Positions 8,993-16,564 of a stretch of 64,000 bases of DNA are shown piece after piece. The stretch is from Streptomyces antimycoticus (GTDB lineage Bacteria > Actinomycetota > Actinomycetes > Streptomycetales > Streptomycetaceae), in NCBI RefSeq assembly GCF_005405925.1, contig NZ_BJHV01000001.1, positions 9,362,001-9,426,000 of the forward strand, read 5' to 3'. The notes under the pieces are model-generated. The model saw only the letters and a program-made list of their open reading frames with translations. It was not told the origin of the DNA and made no database searches. Each line of letters begins with the position of its first letter. Within the stretch, counting starts at the first letter, position 1. The translations under genes were made by a program, and so were the position numbers.

Positions 8993-9670
8993 GTGCCCAT
9001 CACCTCGCTGCAGCAGCAGTCCCTCGGCGATCTGGTCGCGCATGAGCTGCGTGTGCTCATCGTGTCAGGACGGCTGCTCCCCGGCACCCATCTTGTCGAA
9101 GGCGCCCTCGCCGAGCAGTACGACGTCAGCCGCGGCCCGGTCCGGGACGCGCTGCGCCAGCTGGAGGCCGAGGGGCTGGTCGAGGCGCGCCGCCGCGGGG
9201 TCTTTGTCACCGGGCTCACCGAGGACGACGTCGACGAGCTCTACACCCTCCGGGAGTCTCTGGAGACGCTCGCCCTCACGCTCGCCATCGGCAGGGCGGG
9301 GCCCGGCGACTGGGAGCCCGCCGAACGCTTCGTACGGGACATGCGCGACGCCGCGGACCGCGCCGCGGGCGGTGACTTCGCCCTCGCCGACCTGGAGTTC
9401 CACTCCCAGTTCTATGTGCTCTCCGGGCATCGCAGGCTGCTGGCGGTCTGGGAGCAGTACCGCCCCACCTTCGGCGTCATCCTCGACGTCACCAACGCCC
9501 AGGACGTCGATCTGCGCCCCTCCGCGGAGGCCCACGCCGACCTGCTGGCGACCGTGCGCGCCGGCGATGTCGAGCACGCCGCCACCGCCCTGCGCGACCA
9601 CCTCCTCGGCGCCGGGAACCGGCTCCGCTGCGCGCTGCGCTCCGCACGCGCGGCGGCCGACCAGGAGTGA
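8993..9670 (+). CDS. GntR-family transcriptional regulator with FCD domain
   Basis: A FadR/FCD-subfamily regulator of 225 residues. The N-terminal winged helix reads 'LGDLVAHELRVLIVSGRLLPGTHLVEGALAEQYDVSRGPVRDALRQLEAEGLVEARRRGVFV'. The all-helical FCD ligand domain follows ('LYTLRESLETLALTLA', 'DLEFHSQFYVLSGHRRLL', 'AEAHADLLATVRAGD'), with the Asp/His positions used for metal and carboxylate effectors. The GTG at 8993 is chosen for the AAGGAG site 8 bases upstream. A start at 8933 is in frame but would put the palindrome inside the coding region. It is divergent from the GH3 gene and convergent with a second GntR gene. Confidence 0.87.
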   Translation: MPITSLQQQSLGDLVAHELRVLIVSGRLLPGTHLVEGALAEQYDVSRGPVRDALRQLEAEGLVEARRRGVFVTGLTEDDVDELYTLRESLETLALTLAIGRAGPGDWEPAERFVRDMRDAADRAAGGDFALADLEFHSQFYVLSGHRRLLAVWEQYRPTFGVILDVTNAQDVDLRPSAEAHADLLATVRAGDVEHAATALRDHLLGAGNRLRCALRSARAAADQE

Positions 9671-9749
9671 ACCGCCCGTCCCTGGAGGGGCATCGGAGGG
9701 GATCGGAAGGGCATCGCCACCGCGTCGGCCGAGGGAGCCGCGGCCCGCG

Positions 9750-10430
9750 TCAGGCCCGGCGCTCGTCCATGCCCGCCATCAGGGCCTGGTGGCTCATCCG
9801 CACATGCTCCCGCATCACCCGCTCCGCGCCGTCGCCGTCCTTGGCCTGGATCAGGTTGAGGACGCGATGGTGCTCATCGTCGGACTCGTCCAGCCGGCCG
9901 GGCCGGGACAGCGAGGTGCGCACCAGCCGGGCGTAGGCCAGCTGGTTCATCAGGGTGCGGTAGTGCGCCTCCAGCTTGCTGTTGTCGGCGCCCACCACGA
10001 TCAGATCGTGGAACTCGTGGACCAGCGCCGCGTATTGCTCGGCGTCGCCGTCCCGGACCGCGGCGTCGGCCGCCTTCATATTGGCCTCCAGCCGCTCCAC
10101 TTCCGGTACGTTCCCGCGGAAGGCGAGCAGCCGGGCGGCGGCGCCCTCCAGCAGCTCCTTCATCTGGAACAGCTCCGTCAGCTCGCGCCGGGACGGTACG
10201 GCGACAAACGTTCCGACCCGTGGCCGCACCTCGACCAGCCCCTCGATCTGGAGCTGCTTGAGGGCCTCGCGGATGGGTGTCCGGCTGACGCCGAAGGTCT
10301 CGGACAGTGCCATCTCGGAGAGGCTGGAGCGGGGCGGCAGTTCACCACTGATGATCATCTGCCGCAGCTCTTCGGCGACCCTCGCCTGCATGCTGGTCTG
10401 CTGAAGCCGCTTTCCGGTGGGTTGTTGCAT
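9750..10430 (-). CDS. GntR-family transcriptional regulator (FadR type), likely regulator of the adjacent catabolic locus
   Basis: A 226-residue FCD-type GntR regulator. The winged helix is 'ARVAEELRQMIISGELPPRSSLSEMALSETFGVSRTPIREALKQLQIEGLVEVRPRVGTFVA', followed by an FCD domain with 'LFQMKELLEGAAARLLA', 'ALVHEFHDLIVVGADNSKL' and 'DDEHHRVLNLIQAKDGDGAERVMREHV'. The ATG at 10428-10430 starts 'MQQPTGKRLQQTS'. The gene lies next to the aldehyde dehydrogenase of the leftward operon. A 12-bp motif upstream of it recurs at the promoter of the rightward operon at 15.5 kb. This makes it the best candidate to control the locus and itself, probably released by a small carboxylate intermediate. Confidence 0.87.
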   Translation of the reverse strand: MQQPTGKRLQQTSMQARVAEELRQMIISGELPPRSSLSEMALSETFGVSRTPIREALKQLQIEGLVEVRPRVGTFVAVPSRRELTELFQMKELLEGAAARLLAFRGNVPEVERLEANMKAADAAVRDGDAEQYAALVHEFHDLIVVGADNSKLEAHYRTLMNQLAYARLVRTSLSRPGRLDESDDEHHRVLNLIQAKDGDGAERVMREHVRMSHQALMAGMDERRA

Positions 10431-10509
10431 GGCACGTGACCCTAGAGGCGGCCGCCGCTCCCCGTCAACCGAGGGATCAGCGGAGAAAGCAACCGGAGAC
10501 GCGCTCGGG

Positions 10510-10526
10510 TGTTGTGCCATACAAGA
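10510..10526. promoter_or_regulatory. Candidate GntR operator upstream of its own gene
   Basis: TTGT-gccat-ACAA is an inverted repeat with a 5-base spacer, 80-95 bp upstream of the GntR start. The segment TGCCATACAAGA (10515-10526) is found again at 15542-15553, immediately after a promoter for the permease operon. The TTGT..ACAA half-sites resemble known FCD-type GntR sites. Binding is inferred. Confidence 0.5.
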
Positions 10527-10563
10527 ACCCTTCCTTCGGCCTGGGACCGGCCCAGGACCGCCC

Positions 10564-10632
10564 CCAGACCGGCCGAGACCGCCCCCAGACCGGCCGAGAC
10601 CGGCCCCAGACCGGCCGAGACCGGCCCCAGAC
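10564..10632. repeat. 21-bp tandem repeat (three units plus a partial fourth)
   Basis: Units begin at 10564, 10585 and 10606, with a partial unit at 10627. Each is a variant of ccagaccggccgagaccgccc-type sequence, truncated here to its start CCAGACCGGCCGAGACC. They fill the gap between the aldehyde dehydrogenase stop and the GntR start. They are probably replication-slippage products and may affect terminator structure. Confidence 0.8.
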
Positions 10633-10636
10633 CCGC

Positions 10637-12124
10637 TCAGGACCTCAGGATGAAGGGATCCCCGGCGGGCTCCTCACTGGTGTTGATCCAGACGCTCTTC
10701 AGCCGGGTGTACTCCCGGATCACCTCCGTGCCGTGCTCGGTCCCCATCCCACTGGTCTTGAACCCGGCCCGCGGCGACATCGGCGACATCGAGCGATAGG
10801 TGTTGGCCCATACCGTCCCGGCCTCCAGCCGGGCGGCCATCCGGTGCACCCGGTTCACATCCCGGGTCCACACACCCGCCGCCAGGCCGTACGCGGAGTC
10901 GTTGGCGATGGACAGGGCCTCCTCCTCGGAGCCGAAGGGCATGACGGTCGCGACCGGCCCGAAGATCTCCTCCTGGCAGATCCGCATCCCGTTGTCGGTG
11001 CCGGTGAAGACGGTGGGGGAGTAGAAGTACCCGTCGAGGCCCGTGTCCGGCCGCCTGCCGCCGCAGACCACCTTTCCGCCCTCGGCCTGCCCCAGCTCGA
11101 CATACGACTCGACCTTCTCCAGCTGCTCGGCGAGGGCGAGCGGGCCGAGCTCGGTGGTCTCCTCCAGCGGATCGCCGACGCGGATCGTGGCCGCCCGCGC
11201 CGTCACCCGCTCCAGGACCTCGTCGTACGCCTCCCGGTGCACCAGCACCCGGCTCCCCGCCACACAGGTCTGGCCCGCGGCCGCGAAGATGCCCGCGATC
11301 ACCCCCATGGCGGCCGACCCCAGATCGGCGTCCGGGAAGATGATGTTGGGCGACTTCCCGCCCAGCTCCAGCGTGCAGCCGATCAGCCGGTCGGCACAGG
11401 TACGGGCGATCCGGCGGCCGGTCCCACTGGAGCCGGTGAAGGTCACCTTGGCCACGGCCTCGTGCTCGGTCAGCGGCGCGCCCGCCTCCGTGCCGTACCC
11501 GGTGACCACATTGACCACTCCCGGCGGGAACCCCGCCTCCTCGAAGAGCGGTGCGAGCGCCAGCAGCGAGGCCGAGGTGTGTTCCGAGGGCTTGACCACC
11601 ACCGTGTTTCCCGCGGCCAGGGCCGGGGCCAGCTTGGTGGCGGTGAGCAGCAGCGGGGAGTTCCAGGGGGTGATGGCACCGACCACGCCCACCGGTTCGC
11701 GCAGGGTGTAGTTGAGCAGCTCGCGGCCGGCCCCGGGGATCACCTCGCCCTGGATCTTGTCGGCGAGTCCCGCGTAGTAGTAGAAGTACTCGGGCAGCCC
11801 GGCGAGTTGGGCCCGCATCTCCCGCAGCAGCTTGCCGTTGTCGAGGGTCTCGGTACGGGCCAGCCGCTCCGCGTGGTCACCGATCAGATCGCCCAGATTC
11901 CGCAGCAGCCGACCGCGCCGGGTCTGGCTCAGATCGCGCCAGCGCGGATCCTCGAAGGCGGTTCGGGCGGCGCCCACCGCACGGTCCACATCGGCGGCCG
12001 TGCCGCGCGCCGCCTCGTACCAGGGCTCGGCGGTGGCCGGGTTGACGCTGGCGAAGTAGCCGCCGTCGGCGGGGGCGGTCCACTCGCCCGCGATGTAGTG
12101 GTCATGGCGCGGCAGAGGGTTCAT
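10637..12124 (-). CDS. Aldehyde dehydrogenase
   Basis: An NAD(P)-dependent aldehyde dehydrogenase of 495 residues, the full family length. Visible motifs are 'GVVGAITPWNSPLLLTATKLAPALAAGNTVVVKPSEHT', the cofactor loop 'FTGSSGTGRRIA', the general base Glu in 'LELGGKSPNIIF', the catalytic Cys in 'GQTCVAGSR' and 'EEIFGPVATV'. The start ATG (12122-12124) overlaps the stop of the alpha/beta hydrolase gene in an ATGA, so the two are translationally coupled. In this locus it probably oxidises an aldehyde or semialdehyde released after ring opening by the luciferase-like monooxygenase; the substrate is an inference. Confidence 0.92.
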   Translation of the reverse strand: MNPLPRHDHYIAGEWTAPADGGYFASVNPATAEPWYEAARGTAADVDRAVGAARTAFEDPRWRDLSQTRRGRLLRNLGDLIGDHAERLARTETLDNGKLLREMRAQLAGLPEYFYYYAGLADKIQGEVIPGAGRELLNYTLREPVGVVGAITPWNSPLLLTATKLAPALAAGNTVVVKPSEHTSASLLALAPLFEEAGFPPGVVNVVTGYGTEAGAPLTEHEAVAKVTFTGSSGTGRRIARTCADRLIGCTLELGGKSPNIIFPDADLGSAAMGVIAGIFAAAGQTCVAGSRVLVHREAYDEVLERVTARAATIRVGDPLEETTELGPLALAEQLEKVESYVELGQAEGGKVVCGGRRPDTGLDGYFYSPTVFTGTDNGMRICQEEIFGPVATVMPFGSEEEALSIANDSAYGLAAGVWTRDVNRVHRMAARLEAGTVWANTYRSMSPMSPRAGFKTSGMGTEHGTEVIREYTRLKSVWINTSEEPAGDPFILRS

Positions 12125-12957
12125 GAGCGGTGGGACTCCTGTCCGGTATGGGCTCCGGTGTCGGTTCCGGTATGGGATCCGGTGTCGGTTCCGGTAGGGC
12201 TTCCGGGGTGGGCTCCGGTGTGGGTGAGGATCACGTCGGCGAGTTCCTGGGGGCACTCCAGCGGCAGCAGATGGCGGGCGCCGGGCACGATCACCGCCCG
12301 GCCGCCGGAGATCCGCCCGGCCAGCCGGTGCGACATGGCCGGGGTCGAGCCGGGGTCGTGCTCGCCGGTCACCGCCACGGTGGGGGCGGCGATCCGGGGG
12401 AGCCACCGCCACAGCCCGGTGTCGGCCGTCGCGAAGACCCGGTAACACGCGAGGTAGGAGGCCCGGTCGTTGGCCAGCAGGGTGTCGAGCACCCGCTGCG
12501 CCAGCCCGGGGTCCTGGGCCCGCCAGGCGGGCGAGAACCAGCGGTCGACCGCCGCCCACGCGGACGCCCCGAAGTCCTCGGCGGCCAGCTCCTGGCGGCG
12601 GGCCACCGCCGCCCGCTCCTCCTCCGACCGGCCCGCGACCGAGCTGACCAGGGTGAGCGAGGCGGTGAGGTCCGGCCGGTCCAGCCCCAGCCGCTGGGCG
12701 ACCAGGGCCCCGAGCGAGAAGCCGACGACATGCGTGGGGCCGCTCAGCAGCGCCCCGACGTCCGCGGCCAGCTCGGCGAGGGACACCCCGGCCGCCGCGG
12801 CCGGGGAGGCGCCATGGCCGCGCAGGTCGACCAGCGTCACGCGGTGCCGGGCGGCCAGCGCGGGCAGACAGCGGTCCCACATGCGGCGGTCGAGGCCCAC
12901 GCCGTGCAGCAGCACCATGGGCGCTCCCGTGCCATGGGACTCATGGGCGAGCGCCAC
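12121..12957 (-). CDS. Alpha/beta-fold hydrolase (RutD/enol-lactonase-like) with repetitive tail
   Basis: A serine hydrolase of 278 residues. The oxyanion-hole segment is 'MVLLHGVGLDRRMWD', the nucleophile Ser is in GFSLG, the acid Asp is in 'TGEHDPGSTP' and the His is in 'VPGARHLLPLE'. The layout is that of 3-oxoadipate enol-lactonase/RutD-type enzymes. The last 30 residues are a low-complexity T-G-[TS]-[DH] tail encoded by a repetitive stretch at 12125-12215 and absent from typical family members. The GTG at 12955-12957 has a poor ribosome site; the gene lies 85 bp after the upstream gene. It is probably a C-N or ester hydrolase step in the locus. Confidence 0.85.
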   Translation of the reverse strand: MALAHESHGTGAPMVLLHGVGLDRRMWDRCLPALAARHRVTLVDLRGHGASPAAAAGVSLAELAADVGALLSGPTHVVGFSLGALVAQRLGLDRPDLTASLTLVSSVAGRSEEERAAVARRQELAAEDFGASAWAAVDRWFSPAWRAQDPGLAQRVLDTLLANDRASYLACYRVFATADTGLWRWLPRIAAPTVAVTGEHDPGSTPAMSHRLAGRISGGRAVIVPGARHLLPLECPQELADVILTHTGAHPGSPTGTDTGSHTGTDTGAHTGQESHRS

Positions 12958-13042
12958 CGGCGGCCGGGCCCCGCCGGGGCCGGCCCACCGGGAGCGCCCG
13001 CCCCCAGTGCCCCGCCGGTAGCCCGCACCGCGTCCATGCCGC

Positions 13043-13594
13043 TCACCGCTCCGTCGACAGCGGGGCCAGCCGGGCCTGTGGGCGGCCCTGGGCGGCCGCC
13101 GCGAGCCCGATGACGATCTCGTCGGCGCGCGGTCCGTCCGCCACCCGGACCTCGATGCTCTGGTGGTGCGAGCGGATGGTGGCGTCGGTGATGTGCTTGA
13201 GCGGAATGTCGAAGACCGTCCCCGCGGCGGCCCGCTTCTCCACGGCCGGCAGCAGGGTGGTCGCGTTCGCCGCCCGGCGGAAGTGGTCGCCGAACTTGAG
13301 GGTGTGGATCAGCGCGGAGCCGTGCTCGACCTCCCCGTCGAGACCCACGATCGCGGCCTTCCCGTACGCCTCCACCGGCGCGTCCAGCGCCTCGACCACG
13401 CGGGGCGCCAGCAACGCGCCCAGCTTCGGCGCCACCTCGTCGATCCCGGGCAGCAGATCCGCCACAAAGCCCTGACCGGCCCACGGGTTCTCGATGACGG
13501 CGAGCACCACCGCCGTACGCGCCGGCGGGTCCACCGGGCGGCCACCCTCGCTGTGGATGTCCTCGGTGAAGGTGATGATCTTGCGGATGTTCAC
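13043..13594 (-). CDS. Amino acid synthesis family protein (PF06684/DUF1185), copy 1
   Basis: A 183-residue protein of the PF06684 family, whose solved structures show a chorismate-mutase-like fold and whose activity is unknown. Conserved blocks are 'VVLAVIENPWAGQGFVADL', 'VEAYGKAAIVGLDGEVEHGSALIHTLKFGDHFR' and 'ADEIVIGLAAAAQGRPQARL'. It is paralogous to the gene immediately upstream, which carries the same blocks. The GTG start at 13592-13594 overlaps the upstream stop in a GTGA. The two proteins may form a hetero-oligomer. In the family and in this operon a role in processing a nitrogen-containing intermediate is plausible but not shown. Confidence 0.86.
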   Translation of the reverse strand: MNIRKIITFTEDIHSEGGRPVDPPARTAVVLAVIENPWAGQGFVADLLPGIDEVAPKLGALLAPRVVEALDAPVEAYGKAAIVGLDGEVEHGSALIHTLKFGDHFRRAANATTLLPAVEKRAAAGTVFDIPLKHITDATIRSHHQSIEVRVADGPRADEIVIGLAAAAQGRPQARLAPLSTER

Positions 13595-14208
13595 GTCACG
13601 GTCTCCAGATCGTCCAGATCGTCCAGATCGGCGAGGCGGATGAGGGGGTCGGTGGCGCGGTCCCCGATCCGGGCGTTCGGGCGGGGGCCGGACGCCCCGG
13701 CCGCGATGACGACGATCTCGTCCGGGCGGGGCGCGTCGGGGATGCGGATCTGACAGGTCTGGTAGTGCGAGCGGGTCGCGGCCGCGGTCTTGTGCCACAG
13801 GGGCACGGTCAGCGGCTCACCGGCCGGAAGCCGGTCGTCGCTGAAGACGATGATCGAGGTGCCCTCGGTCAGCTCGCGGAAGACATTGCCGAAGAAGGGG
13901 GTATGGATCAGTGCGCCGCCGTGCTCGATCTCCCCGTCAAGGCCCACGATCGCGGCCTTGCCGAAGGACTCGATCCGGTCGACACCGCCCAGCGCCTCGC
14001 TGATCCGGCCGGTGAGCAGCCGGGCCAGCCCCGGTGCGATCCGCTCCACCTCGGGCCCAAGATCGGCGACGAGGCCGCCACCGGCCCAGGGGTTGTGGAT
14101 CACCGCGGCCGCCGCCACCCGGCGCACCGGCACCGCGACCGGGCGGCCGAGCTCCAGCAGCAGCTCATCGGCGACGGTGACGACCTTGCGCAGCAGCGCC
14201 TCAGCCAT
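13591..14208 (-). CDS. Amino acid synthesis family protein (PF06684/DUF1185), copy 2
   Basis: A 205-residue paralogue of the preceding gene. Shared blocks are 'AAAVIHNPWAGGGLVADLG', 'IESFGKAAIVGLDGEIEHGGALIHTPFFGNVFREL' and 'RPDEIVVIAAGASGPRPNARIGDR'. The C-terminal 'LADLDDLDDLETVT' is encoded by a small direct repeat of GTCCAGATC on the plus strand around 13608-13632. The start ATG at 14206-14208 overlaps the stop of the luciferase-like monooxygenase by 8 bases, and the stop overlaps copy 1 by 4 bases, so all three are tightly coupled. The tandem arrangement suggests the two proteins work together. Confidence 0.86.
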   Translation of the reverse strand: MAEALLRKVVTVADELLLELGRPVAVPVRRVAAAAVIHNPWAGGGLVADLGPEVERIAPGLARLLTGRISEALGGVDRIESFGKAAIVGLDGEIEHGGALIHTPFFGNVFRELTEGTSIIVFSDDRLPAGEPLTVPLWHKTAAATRSHYQTCQIRIPDAPRPDEIVVIAAGASGPRPNARIGDRATDPLIRLADLDDLDDLETVT

Positions 14209-15340
14209 GACCGCCGCCGGTGGTGAACTGCGGCATGACCTTCTCGGCGAACAGCTCCAGGCTGCGCATCGCGTTGCGGTGCGGCAGACCGGGGTGGGTG
14301 GTCCACAGCAGCAGATGCTCCAGGCCGACCTCGTCGCGCAGCTCGGCGATCCTCTCCGAGACGTACTCGGGGGTGCCGACCAGCAGATTGCGCCGCTGGA
14401 GGAAGTCGAAGGACAGCTCATGGGCGTCGGTGAGCTCCTCGCCCGCCTCCATGAGGTTGCCCAGTCCACGCCAGTGCATGATCCACCGGTAGGTGGTCAT
14501 CAGCGCCTCTTCGAATTCGGCGCGCGCCTGCTCCATGGTGTCCGCGACATACACATCGCGCACCAGACCGATGCCCTCGCCCAGCGCGTACTCGCGCCCC
14601 GCCGCCCGGCTCGCGGTGTCCCGGTAGAGCTCGAACCGCTCCCCCAGCGCGGAGACCGGCGGCAGCCAGAAGAGTCCCTGCACGCCGTCCGCCGCGGCGG
14701 CCTTGATCGAGCGGGGGCTGTCGATGACCTGCCACAGCGGAGGATGCGGCCGCTGCAGCGGAAACGGCGTGACCTGCATCTTCGTGATGACCCCGGCCTC
14801 GGTGTACTCCGGGGTGGCGGGGGAGAGGGGGTGGTTCCACTTCACCCCGGGGGCGGGGAACTCGTAGAAACGGCCCTGGTGCGAGAAGAACTCGCCGCTC
14901 CACGCCTTGCGCAGGACCTCCACCGTCTCGTCGTACAGCGCGCGGTTCTGCTCCTGGTCGCGCGGATCGGCCAGGGCGTTGAGGTTGAGCGCCTCGCGGC
15001 CGTACAGCCCTCGGCCGAGACCGACCTCGACCCGGCCCCCGGAGAGCTGGTCGAGCATCGCGATGTCCTCGGCGAGCCGCAGCGGATGCCAGAAGGTGGC
15101 GATCGAGGCCGCCTGGCCGATCCGGATATCTGTCGTACGGGCGGCGATGTCCGCCCCCATCAGCACCGGGTTCGGGGTGATCTCGATCGCCTCGTGCCCG
15201 AAGTGGTGCTCGGTGTACCAGGTGGACCAGAAGCCCGCCCGGTCCGCGGTGACCGCGAACTCCCGGGCCTCTGCCATGACGTCGGCGTACTCGCCGAGGC
15301 GGCCCGGGGCACCGAGATTGTGAAATATCGAGAAGCGCAT
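14201..15340 (-). CDS. LLM-class flavin-dependent monooxygenase
   Basis: A luciferase-like flavin monooxygenase of 379 residues and first gene of the leftward operon. Family features are 'FWSTWYTEHHFGHEAIEITPNPVLMGADIAARTT', 'IRIGQAASIATFWHPLRLAEDIAMLDQLSGGRVEVGLGRG' and 'PVSALGERFELYRDTASRA'. Such enzymes need reduced FMN from a partner; the flavin-reductase domain encoded divergently at 15.57 kb is the obvious candidate. By analogy with RutA and pyridine-opening monooxygenases it may insert oxygen next to a ring nitrogen, but the overall sequence is not close to RutA. The ATG at 15340 begins the barrel (MRFSIFHN); an upstream ATG at 15379 is possible. Confidence 0.87.
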   Translation of the reverse strand: MRFSIFHNLGAPGRLGEYADVMAEAREFAVTADRAGFWSTWYTEHHFGHEAIEITPNPVLMGADIAARTTDIRIGQAASIATFWHPLRLAEDIAMLDQLSGGRVEVGLGRGLYGREALNLNALADPRDQEQNRALYDETVEVLRKAWSGEFFSHQGRFYEFPAPGVKWNHPLSPATPEYTEAGVITKMQVTPFPLQRPHPPLWQVIDSPRSIKAAAADGVQGLFWLPPVSALGERFELYRDTASRAAGREYALGEGIGLVRDVYVADTMEQARAEFEEALMTTYRWIMHWRGLGNLMEAGEELTDAHELSFDFLQRRNLLVGTPEYVSERIAELRDEVGLEHLLLWTTHPGLPHRNAMRSLELFAEKVMPQFTTGGGHG

Positions 15341-15507
15341 GCAGCGTCCGTCCTGTTCTTCCGGCTCACGCTGTGCCATGGCAGGGAGGCTAGGAGTCCG
15401 ATTCTGGCCCCGTCAAGGGCCACGGCCGAGACAACAACTATTGACCTGTGTCTTTGCTGTTCGGGCGGGTCTTGCCGGCCCATTTCCGCTTCATTCATCC
15501 CTAGGTG

Positions 15508-15553
15508 TTGACAGCGACTGATGGCCCTTTCTACGGTCCTCTGCCATACAAGA
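15508..15553 (+). promoter_or_regulatory. Sigma-70-type promoter with overlapping candidate GntR operator
   Basis: TTGACA at 15508-15513 and TACGGT at 15532-15537 are separated by 18 bases. The motif TGCCATACAAGA (15542-15553) follows immediately, where transcription would start, and lies inside the imperfect inverted repeat CTCT...AGAG. The same 12-mer occurs upstream of the GntR gene at 10515-10526. A repressor bound here would block the rightward operon and possibly the divergent one. Confidence 0.55.
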
Positions 15554-15573
15554 GCTGAGTGAGGGAAGACGTC

Positions 15574-16491
15574 ATGACGCATACTCTTGACCGCACCGCC
15601 CGCATCCGCTCCACCTGGCAGGCCGTCTGGGACCAGGGCCAGGTCGACGCGCTCGACCAGTTGCTCAGCCCCGCCTATGTGCGCCGCCGCGGCCCCGCCG
15701 CGGCACCCCAGGACCGGGAGCAGTTCAAGGAGTCCGTCCGCGCCATCCGCCGGGCCTTTCCCGATCTCCGTACCGAGATCGAGGAGATCGTCGAGGAGGG
15801 CGAATCGCTGGCCATCCGCTGGCGCAGCACCGGCAGTCACACCGGCGACTTCCTCGGAGTGCCGGCCACCGGCAGGCCGGTCGAGGTCTCCGGCGCCACC
15901 TTCACCCGCTTCGACCACGGCGTGGTCAGCGAGGAGTGGGTGACCTGGGATCCCCGCCAGCTACTGGAGGCGCTCGGGATCATCACCACCACCCAGCGAG
16001 CGGCCGTCGACGCCGATCTGGTCCGTGGGGTGCACCGTAAGTTCATCACCGGTGTCACCGTCGTGACCTGCCAGGACGACGGCAGGCCCCGGGGTCTCGC
16101 GGTGAACGCGTTCGCCAGCATCTCCCTGGATCCGCCGATGGTGCTGGTCTGCGTGCAGCGCACCTCCACGACCCACCCCGCGCTGCACCGGGCAAGCCAT
16201 CTGGGGATCAACATCCTCGCCGCCGGCCAGCTCGATGTGGCCAAGACCTTCGCCTCCAAGGCGGACGACAAGTTCGCCGATCTGGCCTGGACCGCCGGTG
16301 AGTTCGGCGCCCCGCTGATCGACGGGTCCTGCGCCCAGCTGGAGGTGGAGATCGGCGAGCGGCTGGAGGCCGGCAGCCACACCGTCTTCACCGGCCGGGT
16401 GGTCTCCGCCCGCCATGCGGAGCTGGCCCCGCTGGTCTACAGCGGCGGCGGTTTCTTCGACATCTCGCAGACCGCGCCGCTGCCGTGGTGA
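15574..16491 (+). CDS. SnoaL-like/ester-cyclase domain fused to a flavin reductase domain
   Basis: A two-domain protein of 305 residues. Residues 1-135 form a SnoaL/NTF2-like domain ('RIRSTWQAVWDQGQVDALDQLLSPAYVRR', 'GSHTGDFLGVPATGRPVEVSGATFTRFDHGVVSEEWVTWD'). Residues 145-305 form a flavin-reductase-like split barrel ('FITGVTVVTCQDDGRPRGLAVNAFASISLDPPMVLVCVQRTSTTHPAL', 'GINILAAGQLDVAKTFASK', 'VFTGRVV'). The second domain should supply reduced flavin to the divergently encoded luciferase-like monooxygenase. The NTF2-like domain might bind or cyclise the product. No frameshift or stop separates the domains. The ATG at 15574 follows GAGGGAAG. Confidence 0.87.
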   Translation: MTHTLDRTARIRSTWQAVWDQGQVDALDQLLSPAYVRRRGPAAAPQDREQFKESVRAIRRAFPDLRTEIEEIVEEGESLAIRWRSTGSHTGDFLGVPATGRPVEVSGATFTRFDHGVVSEEWVTWDPRQLLEALGIITTTQRAAVDADLVRGVHRKFITGVTVVTCQDDGRPRGLAVNAFASISLDPPMVLVCVQRTSTTHPALHRASHLGINILAAGQLDVAKTFASKADDKFADLAWTAGEFGAPLIDGSCAQLEVEIGERLEAGSHTVFTGRVVSARHAELAPLVYSGGGFFDISQTAPLPW

Positions 16492-16564
16492 GACGCCGCC
16501 GCCCGGATCCGTACGCCCACCGGTCCCCCCTGACGTCCACTCCTCCCGTCCCAGGAGCACGCCC

